Source: Candidatus Ruminimicrobiellum bubulum (GTDB lineage: Bacteria; Elusimicrobiota; Endomicrobiia; Endomicrobiales; Endomicrobiaceae). From it: 64,000 bases of DNA. The stretch's first letter is position 1; each line of letters begins with the position of its first letter. Both the position numbers and the translations under genes were made by a program. The DNA lies in the NCBI GenBank assembly GCA_017651625.1, contig JAGCCP010000030.1:1-64000 (forward strand), in the 5' to 3' direction. Of the stretch, positions 50,260-58,440 are shown in pieces. The notes beneath the pieces are model-generated. The model did no database searches and was not told where the DNA came from. It worked only from the letters and a program-made list of their open reading frames with translations.

Positions 50260-51399
50260 TTAATTCTTTAATGCTTTATTCCTTATAGTTAAAAATATAT
50301 AAGTAATTAAGAAATATAAAATAAGCAAAGTTATTAATATTTTAGCAAAGGGTATTATATACTCCGGTTGCATGTTTTGTTGAAATATTTTCCTAAAACC
50401 TTCCAAATAAGCAGAAAGGGGAATAAACTTTGCAATTGTTCTCATTAATATCGGCATTTGTTCTAAAGGCCATGTGTAACCCGATAATAAAAAAGCCGGA
50501 GCACCTATTAAAAGACACCCCTTCAGTGCATCAAGCCTGTTTCCCGTTACTGCAGGCATAAGCATGCCGAGTAAAATTGTTGAAATAACAAACAGTATGC
50601 TTAAAATTATTGCACCGGAAGTATTTCCATCGAAAGGAATTTGAAATGCGGGGAAAAAGACTCTGAAAAGTATTTCGAAGTATACAACCGATATTACTGT
50701 ATAAACAAAAAGTTTTCCGAATATAAACAGAAAAATGGAATTTTTATTTTTTTCTTTTCTTTCAAGTTCTCTTCCTATTGTTAAAGTTCCGAACATTAAA
50801 AAGAGTTGCCCCAAAATAGAAATCCATAATCCCGGAGTTAGGAAATATCCGTAATGATATGTTGGATTAAATAGTTTGGACGTGTCGTTTTGTATAGGCA
50901 ACATCATTGCTTTTGCCTGTTTGGATTGAATACCCTTTTTTTTCATCATTGTGTTTTTGAGACCGGCATTTATTGTTCCAAGTATATTTGCACCTTCTAT
51001 TTCCGAAAGGTTTGCTGTAAGGTAATTTGAGCCGTCTATATAAAAACTTATTTCCGCAGGTAAAGATTTTTTTATATTCTTTTGTGTATCTTTGGGTATA
51101 TAAACACCCATATATATCTTGTTTTCGGCAATCAAATATCTGAAATCTTCAACGTCATCCAACTTGTATTTAACATCAAAAGCATAAGAGGTATCAAAAA
51201 ATCTTGAAACAGTTCTTGATATTTTAGAATGGTCTTTATCTATTATGGCAATAGGCATGTTTTGAACATTGCCGTAATAATATATTCCACCCAAGAAAAT
51301 AAAATCTATGAATGGCCACAAACATATCAAAAACAAATAGTATTTGCTTGTAAATATGTGTTTTATTTCTTTTATGATTACATCAACAAGATAACTCAT
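50260..51399 (-). CDS. ABC-2 type transporter permease (first)
   Basis: 379 residues, paralogue of the next gene downstream. One N-terminal helix, a periplasmic domain starting 'QNMPIAIIDKDHSKISRTVSRFFDTSYAFDVKY', then five helices with 'APAFLLSGYTWPLEQMPILMRTIAKFIPLSAYLEGFRKIF'. The plan is that of YbhS/YhhJ-like drug or macromolecule exporters working with a periplasmic adaptor and TolC. A CT-rich octamer stub (about 51404-51415) separates it from the adaptor gene. Confidence 0.88.
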   Translation of the reverse strand: MSYLVDVIIKEIKHIFTSKYYLFLICLWPFIDFIFLGGIYYYGNVQNMPIAIIDKDHSKISRTVSRFFDTSYAFDVKYKLDDVEDFRYLIAENKIYMGVYIPKDTQKNIKKSLPAEISFYIDGSNYLTANLSEIEGANILGTINAGLKNTMMKKKGIQSKQAKAMMLPIQNDTSKLFNPTYHYGYFLTPGLWISILGQLFLMFGTLTIGRELERKEKNKNSIFLFIFGKLFVYTVISVVYFEILFRVFFPAFQIPFDGNTSGAIILSILFVISTILLGMLMPAVTGNRLDALKGCLLIGAPAFLLSGYTWPLEQMPILMRTIAKFIPLSAYLEGFRKIFQQNMQPEYIIPFAKILITLLILYFLITYIFLTIRNKALKN

Positions 51400-51408
51400 T
51401 ACAATCTT

Positions 51409-52206
51409 CTAATCTTTTATTACTGCCGTCATTCCGGGTCTTAAATTTTCTACTTTTTCGTTCGGCTTGGCTCTTACTTCAAAAGTTTTTAAATCGTAAT
51501 TGTTTTGTTGATTAGTCGGTTTCCATGAGGCAAAACTTGCCATGGCGGAAACATAACTTATTTTCATGTTTAAAGTTTCTTTTATTGCAGGAATATAAAC
51601 TTTTATTTCTTTATCTTTTTGAAGATTATCTAAAAGATCTTCTCTTATATTGAATACAACCCACATGTCATCAGTATTAAGCAATGTGATAATAGGGTAC
51701 CCGGTAGCAACGAGTTCTCCGGGATTAGATATAACTTGAGTTACTTCACCATCAATAGGAGCAACTATTGTAAGTTCGTCGTAATAAGCCATAATCTCAT
51801 TTTTCTGACCTTGAGTTGCATTTATTTTTTGTAATGCAGCATTATATTTGTATTCAACCTCATCATATTGCTGTTTTGGAACAATACCGTCATTATAAAG
51901 AGTTTTTATTCTGTTATATGTTTTCTCGGCAAGTAAAAATTGATCTTGAGCTTCTTTTAGTGCCGCATTAATTGTCTTCAATTTTGCATCAAGTTCTTTT
52001 CCTTCAAGCCTTCCCAAAAGATCACCTTTTTTTACAGCTTGTCCTTCGGTAATAAATATTTCGGCAATTCTTCCGGGGACTTTTACTCCGATATCAATTT
52101 CCGTTGCATCAACTTCTCCGGAAATAGTTTGTTTCTGCCTGTTAGAGCAAGAAATCATGCATACAGTAAAAGATAGTAACAAAAATAATAAAATTTTATT
52201 TTTCAT
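51409..52206 (-). CDS. HlyD family periplasmic adaptor, lipoprotein
   Basis: 265 residues. The signal sequence ends in a lipobox (MISC, Cys about 20), so it is probably lipid-anchored. Barrel-sandwich hybrid ('IDIGVKVPGRIAEIFITEGQAVKKGDLLGRLEG'), an alpha-hairpin coiled coil (about 75-130), the second half 'LTIVAPIDGEVTQVISNPGELVATGYPIITLLN' and a beta-barrel ending 'LRPGMTAVIKD'. It links inner membrane permeases to TolC. It overlaps the tolC-like gene by 11 bases. It is short compared with EmrA/MacA and resembles YbhG/YhiI. Confidence 0.9.
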   Translation of the reverse strand: MKNKILLFLLLSFTVCMISCSNRQKQTISGEVDATEIDIGVKVPGRIAEIFITEGQAVKKGDLLGRLEGKELDAKLKTINAALKEAQDQFLLAEKTYNRIKTLYNDGIVPKQQYDEVEYKYNAALQKINATQGQKNEIMAYYDELTIVAPIDGEVTQVISNPGELVATGYPIITLLNTDDMWVVFNIREDLLDNLQKDKEIKVYIPAIKETLNMKISYVSAMASFASWKPTNQQNNYDLKTFEVRAKPNEKVENLRPGMTAVIKD

Positions 52207-53629
52207 TGTTTTCAGTTTCTCCTATAATATTGTCCATTAGTATTTGCGAATTACCACATATATCCATAAGTTTTGCATAAGCAACATTAAAATCAAACAG
52301 TGCCTGAGATTGCTCCAATCTTACTTTTTCCAAAGCAAGTTCGGCATCGATTACTTCTATTGATGTTGCAAGACCTTCCTTAAATGATTTTTTATAAAGA
52401 TTCAAGTTCTCTTCGGTTAAATCCTGAGAACTCTTTAAACTTTCATATTGTTCAAGAGCAGCTTGTGCTTCATGATGATATTTTTGTACGGCGGTATCAA
52501 TCATTTTGTTCGCATTTTGAATGTATAAATCTAAAACTTCAACTTGTTTTGAATATGCTTTATACTCGTCGTAATCTTCTCCGCCTTTAAAGATATCAAG
52601 TCTTGCATTTAAACCGGCAACCCATTCCGGTTCAAAGAGTGTAAGATCATCTTTATATAGTTCATATTTTCCGAAAGCCGCTACGGTAGGTAAGAAATTT
52701 CCTTTGATTGCTTTTTTCTTTTGGTTTAGCATTTCTTTTTTTTGTTGCATATCTTTTAATGTTATATTGTTTGAATATGCAACATCCTTGAAATAATCAG
52801 CTTCACGAACATAATCGATTTTTTTGAAATCGGTAATAAGATTTACTTTATCCAGCTCTACACCTATAATATTCGACAATACAACCAGTGCCAGTTCCAA
52901 ATCTCTTTCGGATTTTTGATATTCTCTTGTTGCGTCAGCAAGAGCAACTTCCGCTCTTAATTTGTTTGTTCTTGATATCATACCTACTTTAAATAATTTT
53001 TCGGCATTGTCGTTATGTTGAATAATATCATCCAAATAATCTTGTCTTATGTTTCTTGCTTCTTGTGCAAGTTTTGCTCTGAAATAACTTTCTATTACGG
53101 ATGTTATTGTAGAGTTTAAAGTTTTTGTATATTCCATTTCGGAAATGGCAAGTTCCGCTTTTTTTGCCTGGGAATTTGCTGCAATTTTTCCTCCGGTATA
53201 TAAAGGCCAAACAACGGCAGCCGTAAGTTTATAAAACAAATCATCTTGAAATTTCATACTGAAATCGGGAATAGCTTGTTCAAGCTTTTGTTTGAATGCT
53301 GCAACTGCCGGGTCAGGAGCACCGGATGCTGCTTGAAAAGATGCCACACTTGCACCGATAACCGCCGATCTTGCGTCATTCAAATTTAACGATATCGAAT
53401 CGTTTATTTTATTTACCGAACCTTCGACATAAACATTGGGATAATGTTTTCCTCTTGCCGATTTTAAATGGTATTCGGAAACTTCTTTTGTCTTTGCCGC
53501 AGCATTTATTAATTCATTGTTGGCTATTGCACATTTTAACGCTTCCGCCAATGTTAAAGAATATTCCGCATATAACGTTGAGTTAAAAGCGAAAAACAAA
53601 CAAAGTAATACTGCTATATATTTTTTCAT
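52196..53629 (-). CDS. TolC family outer membrane efflux protein
   Basis: 477 residues with signal peptide MKKYIAVLLCLFFAFNSTLYA. It begins 'EYSLTLAEALKCAIANNELINAA' and has long alternating helices of the OEP repeat, e.g. 'LDDIIQHNDNAEKLFKVGMISRTNKLRAEVALADATREYQ' and 'NLNLYKKSFKEGLATSIEVIDAELALEKVRLEQSQALFDFNVAYAKL'. Two OEP repeats make the barrel and the periplasmic tunnel. It is the first gene of the export operon, so the outer membrane channel is dedicated rather than shared. Confidence 0.92.
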   Translation of the reverse strand: MKKYIAVLLCLFFAFNSTLYAEYSLTLAEALKCAIANNELINAAAKTKEVSEYHLKSARGKHYPNVYVEGSVNKINDSISLNLNDARSAVIGASVASFQAASGAPDPAVAAFKQKLEQAIPDFSMKFQDDLFYKLTAAVVWPLYTGGKIAANSQAKKAELAISEMEYTKTLNSTITSVIESYFRAKLAQEARNIRQDYLDDIIQHNDNAEKLFKVGMISRTNKLRAEVALADATREYQKSERDLELALVVLSNIIGVELDKVNLITDFKKIDYVREADYFKDVAYSNNITLKDMQQKKEMLNQKKKAIKGNFLPTVAAFGKYELYKDDLTLFEPEWVAGLNARLDIFKGGEDYDEYKAYSKQVEVLDLYIQNANKMIDTAVQKYHHEAQAALEQYESLKSSQDLTEENLNLYKKSFKEGLATSIEVIDAELALEKVRLEQSQALFDFNVAYAKLMDICGNSQILMDNIIGETENNEK

Positions 53630-53666
53630 ATTTGAATATACCTTTTATAATATAATTTAAATTAAA

Positions 53667-53695
53667 ATTTTATTATTTTTTACAATAATAGTCAA
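53667..53695 (-). promoter_or_regulatory. Promoter of the tolC export operon
   Basis: On the minus strand: TTGACT (53695-53690), 17-base spacer, TAAAAT (53672-53667). A second TTGACT lies ten bases upstream as a direct repeat. Confidence 0.7.
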
Positions 53696-53740
53696 AAATA
53701 GTCAAAGTTTTTAAGGGCTATTTTATATATGAAAACAGGT

Positions 53741-53769
53741 TTGACAATAAATTAGTTTTATGTTATATT
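53741..53769 (+). promoter_or_regulatory. Promoter of the DUF374 gene
   Basis: TTGACA (53741-53746), 17-base spacer, TATATT (53764-53769). The start is expected near 53776, inside the palindrome at 53773-53784. Confidence 0.8.
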
Positions 53770-53772
53770 GTC

Positions 53773-53784
53773 TACCGAGCGGTA
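53773..53784. promoter_or_regulatory. TetR-type operator candidate
   Basis: TACCG-AG-CGGTA, a perfect 12-base palindrome at the expected transcript start, G+C-rich in AT-rich surroundings. The ACCGnnCGGT core is common among TetR/AcrR operators. No TetR gene is in the window. Confidence 0.55.
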
Positions 53785-53812
53785 AACAAAACTTTTCGGA
53801 TTTTAACACAAA

Positions 53813-54745
53813 ATGGATTCAAGAAAAATATTATCAAAAATAGCATATTATTATATTGCTTTTACCAAAATGACATTAAGAGTAAGAAGTATAGATTTGG
53901 TAGGCAGATTCAAAGAACAAAGTGTGTATGCGCTTTGGCACGGAGAACAAATTCTTCCTTTGTGTCTTAATTCCGGAAGACAAATTGTTGCTATGTGCAG
54001 TATGTCTAAAGACGGGGAAATTCAAGCCGGAGTGTTGAGAGATTTTGATTTTATAGCCGTAAGAGGTTCTTCATCTAAAAGAGCGGAAAGAGCATTAATC
54101 GAAACGATAAGGTATGCAAGGAAAGGCCATTTTGTCGCATTTACCGTTGATGGCCCCAGAGGTCCTATACACAAAGTAAAATCAGGCCTACTTTTAGTAT
54201 CTCAAAAAATAGGTATAAGATTAATACCTATATCCGCAATAGCAAAAAATTCTTTAACATTTAAAAAAGCATGGGATAAGTTTAAAGTGCCTCTTCCTTT
54301 CTCAAAAACGGTTGCCGTATATGGTAATCCGATAAAAATAGAAAAAGATGATAATTTGGAAGAAAAAGCATTAATTGTTGAGCAGGAATTGAATAAGTTA
54401 AGCGAATTTGCAAATAAGTATTATTGGTCTAAAGACATGGATGAATATTTAAGTCATCATCCTAAACCGAAAATTCTGATAAAATGTAAAAATAATATGA
54501 AGGCTTGTATAGATAAAATAAATGTATTGAAACAAAAATATCCGTTAGCAGTATTTACTTTATGTGTTTCCGATAAAGAAAGTAAAAACACTTCGTTACC
54601 TCAAAATGTTTCCGTTATAAACAAGGTAACTTCTAAACTTAAAGAAGAAAATATTGATGTTTGTTACGGAACATCTTTCTTCGATAACATTTGCATAAAA
54701 CCAAACTTTAAACAACCTCTGAAGAATAGAAGATTAGAAGATTAG
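53813..54745 (+). CDS. DUF374 family lysophospholipid/lipid A acyltransferase-like protein
   Basis: 310 residues. The core (about 25-210) shows the DUF374 pattern: 'VYALWHGEQILPLCL' (HX4-like site), 'MCSMSKDGEIQAGVLRDFDFIAVRGSSSKRAERALIETIRYARKGHFVAFTVDGPRGPIHKVKSGLLLVSQKIGIRLIPI'. It probably acylates lipid A or a phospholipid at the inner membrane. DUF374 proteins are usually about 200-230 residues; here about 90 extra C-terminal residues ('ILIKCKNNMKACIDKINVLKQ' onward) form an unrecognised extra domain. The last residues (NRRLED-stop) are encoded by GA-rich octamers, so the original end was probably altered by the repeat. Confidence 0.8.
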   Translation: MDSRKILSKIAYYYIAFTKMTLRVRSIDLVGRFKEQSVYALWHGEQILPLCLNSGRQIVAMCSMSKDGEIQAGVLRDFDFIAVRGSSSKRAERALIETIRYARKGHFVAFTVDGPRGPIHKVKSGLLLVSQKIGIRLIPISAIAKNSLTFKKAWDKFKVPLPFSKTVAVYGNPIKIEKDDNLEEKALIVEQELNKLSEFANKYYWSKDMDEYLSHHPKPKILIKCKNNMKACIDKINVLKQKYPLAVFTLCVSDKESKNTSLPQNVSVINKVTSKLKEENIDVCYGTSFFDNICIKPNFKQPLKNRRLED

Positions 54746-54840
54746 AGGATAATAGGTTTTTATAAATAATAACAAAAATTGCAAAGCAATTTTTACAAAT
54801 CTTCTTCCAATCCTCAAATCATCCAATCTTCCAATCATCC
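54721..54840. repeat. Inverted octamer arms with central mini-hairpin
   Basis: GA-rich octamers (about 54721-54756) overlap the DUF374 stop. AAAAATTGC-AAA-GCAATTTTT lies at 54774-54794. CT-rich octamers (about 54796-54840) complete an inverted pair. Confidence 0.8.
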
Positions 54841-54844
54841 GTCG

Positions 54845-54873
54845 TTGAATTGTTTTCGATAAAGATGTAAAAT
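54845..54873 (+). promoter_or_regulatory. Promoter of the TauE-like gene
   Basis: TTGAAT (54845-54850), 17-base spacer, TAAAAT (54868-54873). The start is expected about 54880, four bases before ATG, leaving no room for a Shine-Dalgarno. Confidence 0.75.
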
Positions 54874-54883
54874 ATCAACCGTT

Positions 54884-55804
54884 ATGTATATTTATTTTTT
54901 AATGCCTTTAATCGGTTTTATAGGAATGTTTTCAGGCGGCTACTGGGGAGTAGGGTGCGGTTGGCTTATAGTTCCAACCATGCTTATTTTCGGCTTTACT
55001 CCGAACGAAGCTGTGGGGGTAGGCTTATTACAAATGGTGCCTTCCATTCTTATGACTACAGTTCATGATATAAAAAGTTTAGATTGGCACAAAGAATCCG
55101 TTGCCGTAAAATTAGTTATTCCGTTGGGAGTAGGCGCTTTCTTGCTTGCATTTAGCGGAAAAATAGTAAACAGATTTTTTTATGAAAGGTTCGGATCTAT
55201 AGCATTACTTGTTATATTCTGTGTTTTTATGGTTACTTTAGGTTCTTTAGTTCTATTCGGAAAAACGACCGAATATGAAACGGATGTTCCTAAAATTTCA
55301 AATACACAATCACTAATAGCTTTTTTTATAGGCATGGTTGTGGGCGTGTGCAGTTCCATTATGGGTGTCGGCGGTGCAATATTTTTCAGACCTACACTTG
55401 CCAATATTTTTAAAGTACCAGAAATGATAACGGCGAAATCAATAAGAATACTTTTACTTGTTACAACTTTTACAGGCGGTATGTATTATACTTTTGCCGA
55501 CGGTAAGCCCGATTGGACGATAATAATAATGTCTTTAATAATCGCAGCGGGCGGTATGATAGGATTTCCTATGGGAATAAAAATTCATAATACGATACTA
55601 GCTAACGGATACGGTAAATATGTAAACAAAAGTTTTGCAATCGTTACTTTGATAGTTCTTACAAACACATTGTTAAATATTTTCGGCTTTATAATTTTCA
55701 GCAGATATTTAATGATAACTATTGCCGTATTATTGTTTATTTCAATAAATATATTTAAAAATTATACCGATAAGCACAAGATAAATATAGATAATATACA
55801 ATAA
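54884..55804 (+). CDS. TauE/SafE family sulfite/anion exporter
   Basis: 306 residues with eight hydrophobic helices. The two family repeats are visible: 'GFIGMFSGGYWGVGCGWLIVPTMLIFGFTPNEAVGVGLLQM' near the N-terminus and 'FFIGMVVGVCSSIMGVGGAIFFRPTLANIFKVPEMITAKSIR' near residue 150. The family moves sulfite, sulfoacetate or other organosulfur anions; the substrate is not readable. The start lies about four bases after the predicted transcript start, as for hisD. Confidence 0.88.
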   Translation: MYIYFLMPLIGFIGMFSGGYWGVGCGWLIVPTMLIFGFTPNEAVGVGLLQMVPSILMTTVHDIKSLDWHKESVAVKLVIPLGVGAFLLAFSGKIVNRFFYERFGSIALLVIFCVFMVTLGSLVLFGKTTEYETDVPKISNTQSLIAFFIGMVVGVCSSIMGVGGAIFFRPTLANIFKVPEMITAKSIRILLLVTTFTGGMYYTFADGKPDWTIIIMSLIIAAGGMIGFPMGIKIHNTILANGYGKYVNKSFAIVTLIVLTNTLLNIFGFIIFSRYLMITIAVLLFISINIFKNYTDKHKINIDNIQ

Positions 55805-55851
55805 AACCGTAAAATGATATAATAAATAAAATTTATTTTTAAAGGGACAGC

Positions 55852-57012
55852 ATGAAAAATATTTCAATATTGGGTTCGTCGGGTTCTATAGGTACACAAG
55901 CTCTTGAGCTTATTTCGAAAACAAGAAAAGAATTTAAAGTTTGCGGATTATCCGTTCATTCAAATATAGAATTGTTAAAAAAGCAAATAATTAAATTTAA
56001 ACCTTCTGTTGTATCTGTTTTCGATAAAGAAAATGCAGAAAAACTACAAAAATGGTGTAACGATAAAAAACTCAAAGTAAAAGTTTATTACGGTAAAGAA
56101 GGTTTAAATAAAGTTGCTACGATAAAATCTGCGGATATGGTTTTATCGTCGGTGGTAGGTTCAATAGGGCTTGAGCCTTTACTTGCTGCAATTGACAGCC
56201 GTAAAGATGTTGCTATAGCAAATAAAGAAGCGTTGGTGATGGCAGGCAACATAATAATGAAGAAAGCAAAAGATAAAGGCGTTACCGTTCTTCCGGTAGA
56301 CAGTGAACATTCCGCTATATTTCAATGTATAGGAAAAGAAAATAAAAAGTCAATAAAAAGAATACTTCTTACCGCATCCGGCGGTCCTTTTTATAAATCA
56401 AATAAAAATTTTAAAGATATAACGGTAGAAGATGCTCTTGCTCATCCCACGTGGAAAATGGGTAAAAAAATAACTGTTGATTCCGCCACGTTGATGAATA
56501 AGGGATTGGAAGCAATAGAAGCATCAGTTCTTTTTGATATTCCGATAGATAAAATAGATATTATTATTCATCCTCAATCCGTAGTTCATTCTATGATAGA
56601 ATTTAACGATGGTTGTGTTATGGCACAGTTATCAAATCCGGATATGACTTTACCGATACAGTATGCATTATCTTATCCTAACAGAACAAATTGCTATATT
56701 AAAAGATTGGATTTAACCGAGATTGCGAAATTAGAGTTCTTTAAACCTGATTTTAAGAAATTTAAATGTTTAAATATAGCATATAAGTGTGCAAAAATCG
56801 GCGGTACCATGACTGCCGTAATGAGTGCGGCAAACGAAATTGCGGTAAGATATTTTCTTAACGGAAAAATCAGATTTGATATGATTCCCGTTGTTGTTGA
56901 AAAGGTAATAAATAAACATAAAGTTATAAAAACGAAAGATTTGTCGAAATACATAAAAGCCGATTTATGGGCAAGGCAACAAGCAGAAAGTATTATAAAA
57001 AACTTAATATAG
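55852..57012 (+). CDS. dxr: 1-deoxy-D-xylulose 5-phosphate reductoisomerase
   Basis: 386 residues; second enzyme of the MEP isoprenoid pathway. NADPH site 'MKNISILGSSGSIGTQALELI', 'DVAIANKEALVMAGNIIM', substrate/metal site 'VLPVDSEHSAIFQCI', the flexible loop 'LLTASGGPFY', 'HPTWKMGKKITVDSATLMNKGLEAIEA' and 'IIHPQSVVHSMIEFNDG'. AAAGGGACAG precedes the ATG. In other bacteria dxr often precedes rseP or uppS; here an exported glycoside hydrolase-like gene follows after 13 bases. Confidence 0.97.
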   Translation: MKNISILGSSGSIGTQALELISKTRKEFKVCGLSVHSNIELLKKQIIKFKPSVVSVFDKENAEKLQKWCNDKKLKVKVYYGKEGLNKVATIKSADMVLSSVVGSIGLEPLLAAIDSRKDVAIANKEALVMAGNIIMKKAKDKGVTVLPVDSEHSAIFQCIGKENKKSIKRILLTASGGPFYKSNKNFKDITVEDALAHPTWKMGKKITVDSATLMNKGLEAIEASVLFDIPIDKIDIIIHPQSVVHSMIEFNDGCVMAQLSNPDMTLPIQYALSYPNRTNCYIKRLDLTEIAKLEFFKPDFKKFKCLNIAYKCAKIGGTMTAVMSAANEIAVRYFLNGKIRFDMIPVVVEKVINKHKVIKTKDLSKYIKADLWARQQAESIIKNLI

Positions 57013-57025
57013 AGGAAAGTAAAAA

Positions 57026-58399
57026 ATGAGAAAAATAAGCTTAGCTTTAATTTTATTATCATTTTGTTTAGTATCAACAAATATTTTTGCGGAACAAGAA
57101 ATAGAATCTGTAGAAATTCTTGTTCAACAAGATAAAGTTGCAGGTTCCGAACAAGTACAAAAAACGGAACAAATCGAAGAAGAACAACCTAAAGAAGAGG
57201 AAAAACCTCAAGTAGAACAGATTTCGGCGGATCAAGCAAAAGGTATGCATTTAACAATTTATGCAGCAGCCTCTCAACAACACAAAATAAGAACAAACGA
57301 TTTATTGGATAATACGGAAATGAATGCTGTTGTTATCGATATAAAAGAAATAGATGGTGATATCTCCGTAAAAAATGTTGCAAACGGATTATCTTATTCA
57401 AAGAGTGTTCCCAGTGTATTACCTTATTTGAAACAAGTTAAAGAAAAGGGAATGTATGCAATAGCAAGAATTGTAGTTTTCAGAGATAATGTTATGCCGA
57501 GAAAAAGACCGGATCTTGCCGTAAAAAATCCGGACGGTTCGCTTTGGCAAGACAGAAAACAACTTACATGGTTAAACCCTTATAAACAGGGTGCTGTTGA
57601 TTATATTCTTGAACTTGCCGAAAAAACAGCAGATATGGGATTTGATGAAATACAGTTCGATTATATAAGATTTCCTTCCGATGGTAACACTAAAAATTGC
57701 AGATACGGAGTTGAACATTCTTCCACAACAGCTTCCGCTGCAATAGTAGATTTCTTAAAACAAGCAAAAAAAAGATTAGCTCCGAAAGGAATAAAAGTAT
57801 CTATAGATGTGTTCGGCCTTACAACTACGGAAAAAACGGATATGGGTATAGGCCAGAAAATAGTAGAAATGACCGAACAAGTAGATTATGTTAGCCCTAT
57901 GATATATCCTTCTCATTATAATAACGGAGAGTACGGAATACCTAACCCTAACAAAGAACCTTACAGAACGGTTTATATTGCTTTACAAGGTGCAAAAAAG
58001 AGAATCCCCGTAGAAAAATTAAGACCATGGTTACAAGATTTTTCAATGAAGGGTGTAAAATACGGTCCTGCCGAAATTCAGGCTCAAATTCAAGCTTGTT
58101 ACGATTGCGGTGTAAAAACATGGTTATTATGGAATGCGGCTTGCAGATATACAAAAGGCGGATTAAAATCGAAAAAAGATCAATTTTCTTATAAAAAATC
58201 CTCTGATGAGAAAATAAAAGAATTGTTGAAATATAAAGATCCTAATACCTCAATGCAAACAAGAGCAAATAACGTTAATAAACCGGCAAATAACGGTGCC
58301 GTAAAAAAGCCTGCCGGAACTTCTGCGGCAAAACCGGCAGCACAGAAAGCAGCAACAAACAATGTTAAAAAAAGTACAAAAACAGCAACACAAAAATAA
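57026..58399 (+). CDS. Exported putative glycoside hydrolase (DUF4015/GH13-like barrel)
   Basis: 457 residues. Signal peptide (MRKISLALILLSFCLVSTNIFA), an E/Q-rich linker (about 23-65), a TIM-barrel domain (about 75-385), and a Lys/Ala/Pro/Asn-rich tail (about 410-457). Barrel motifs: 'NAVVIDIKEIDGDISV', 'ARIVVFRDNVMPRKRPDLAVKNPDGSLWQD', 'GFDEIQFDYIRFPSDGN' with acidic residues fitting a retaining hydrolase, 'DYVSPMIYPSHY' and 'KTWLLWNAACRYTKGGL'. It matches COG1306-type predicted glycosidases; the substrate may be peptidoglycan or another wall glycan. The basic tail could bind cell wall or lipopolysaccharide. Confidence 0.8.
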   Translation: MRKISLALILLSFCLVSTNIFAEQEIESVEILVQQDKVAGSEQVQKTEQIEEEQPKEEEKPQVEQISADQAKGMHLTIYAAASQQHKIRTNDLLDNTEMNAVVIDIKEIDGDISVKNVANGLSYSKSVPSVLPYLKQVKEKGMYAIARIVVFRDNVMPRKRPDLAVKNPDGSLWQDRKQLTWLNPYKQGAVDYILELAEKTADMGFDEIQFDYIRFPSDGNTKNCRYGVEHSSTTASAAIVDFLKQAKKRLAPKGIKVSIDVFGLTTTEKTDMGIGQKIVEMTEQVDYVSPMIYPSHYNNGEYGIPNPNKEPYRTVYIALQGAKKRIPVEKLRPWLQDFSMKGVKYGPAEIQAQIQACYDCGVKTWLLWNAACRYTKGGLKSKKDQFSYKKSSDEKIKELLKYKDPNTSMQTRANNVNKPANNGAVKKPAGTSAAKPAAQKAATNNVKKSTKTATQK

Positions 58400-58440
58400 G
58401 TGTAACTTTTTTTAATACTAAGGAGTCTAATGTATAGTTT

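Noticed and set aside
54721-54840. Octamer arrays as a CRISPR or phage attachment site
   Set aside because: Units are contiguous 8-mers without spacers, and no cas, integrase or phage genes are present; inverted-arm structure fits neither.
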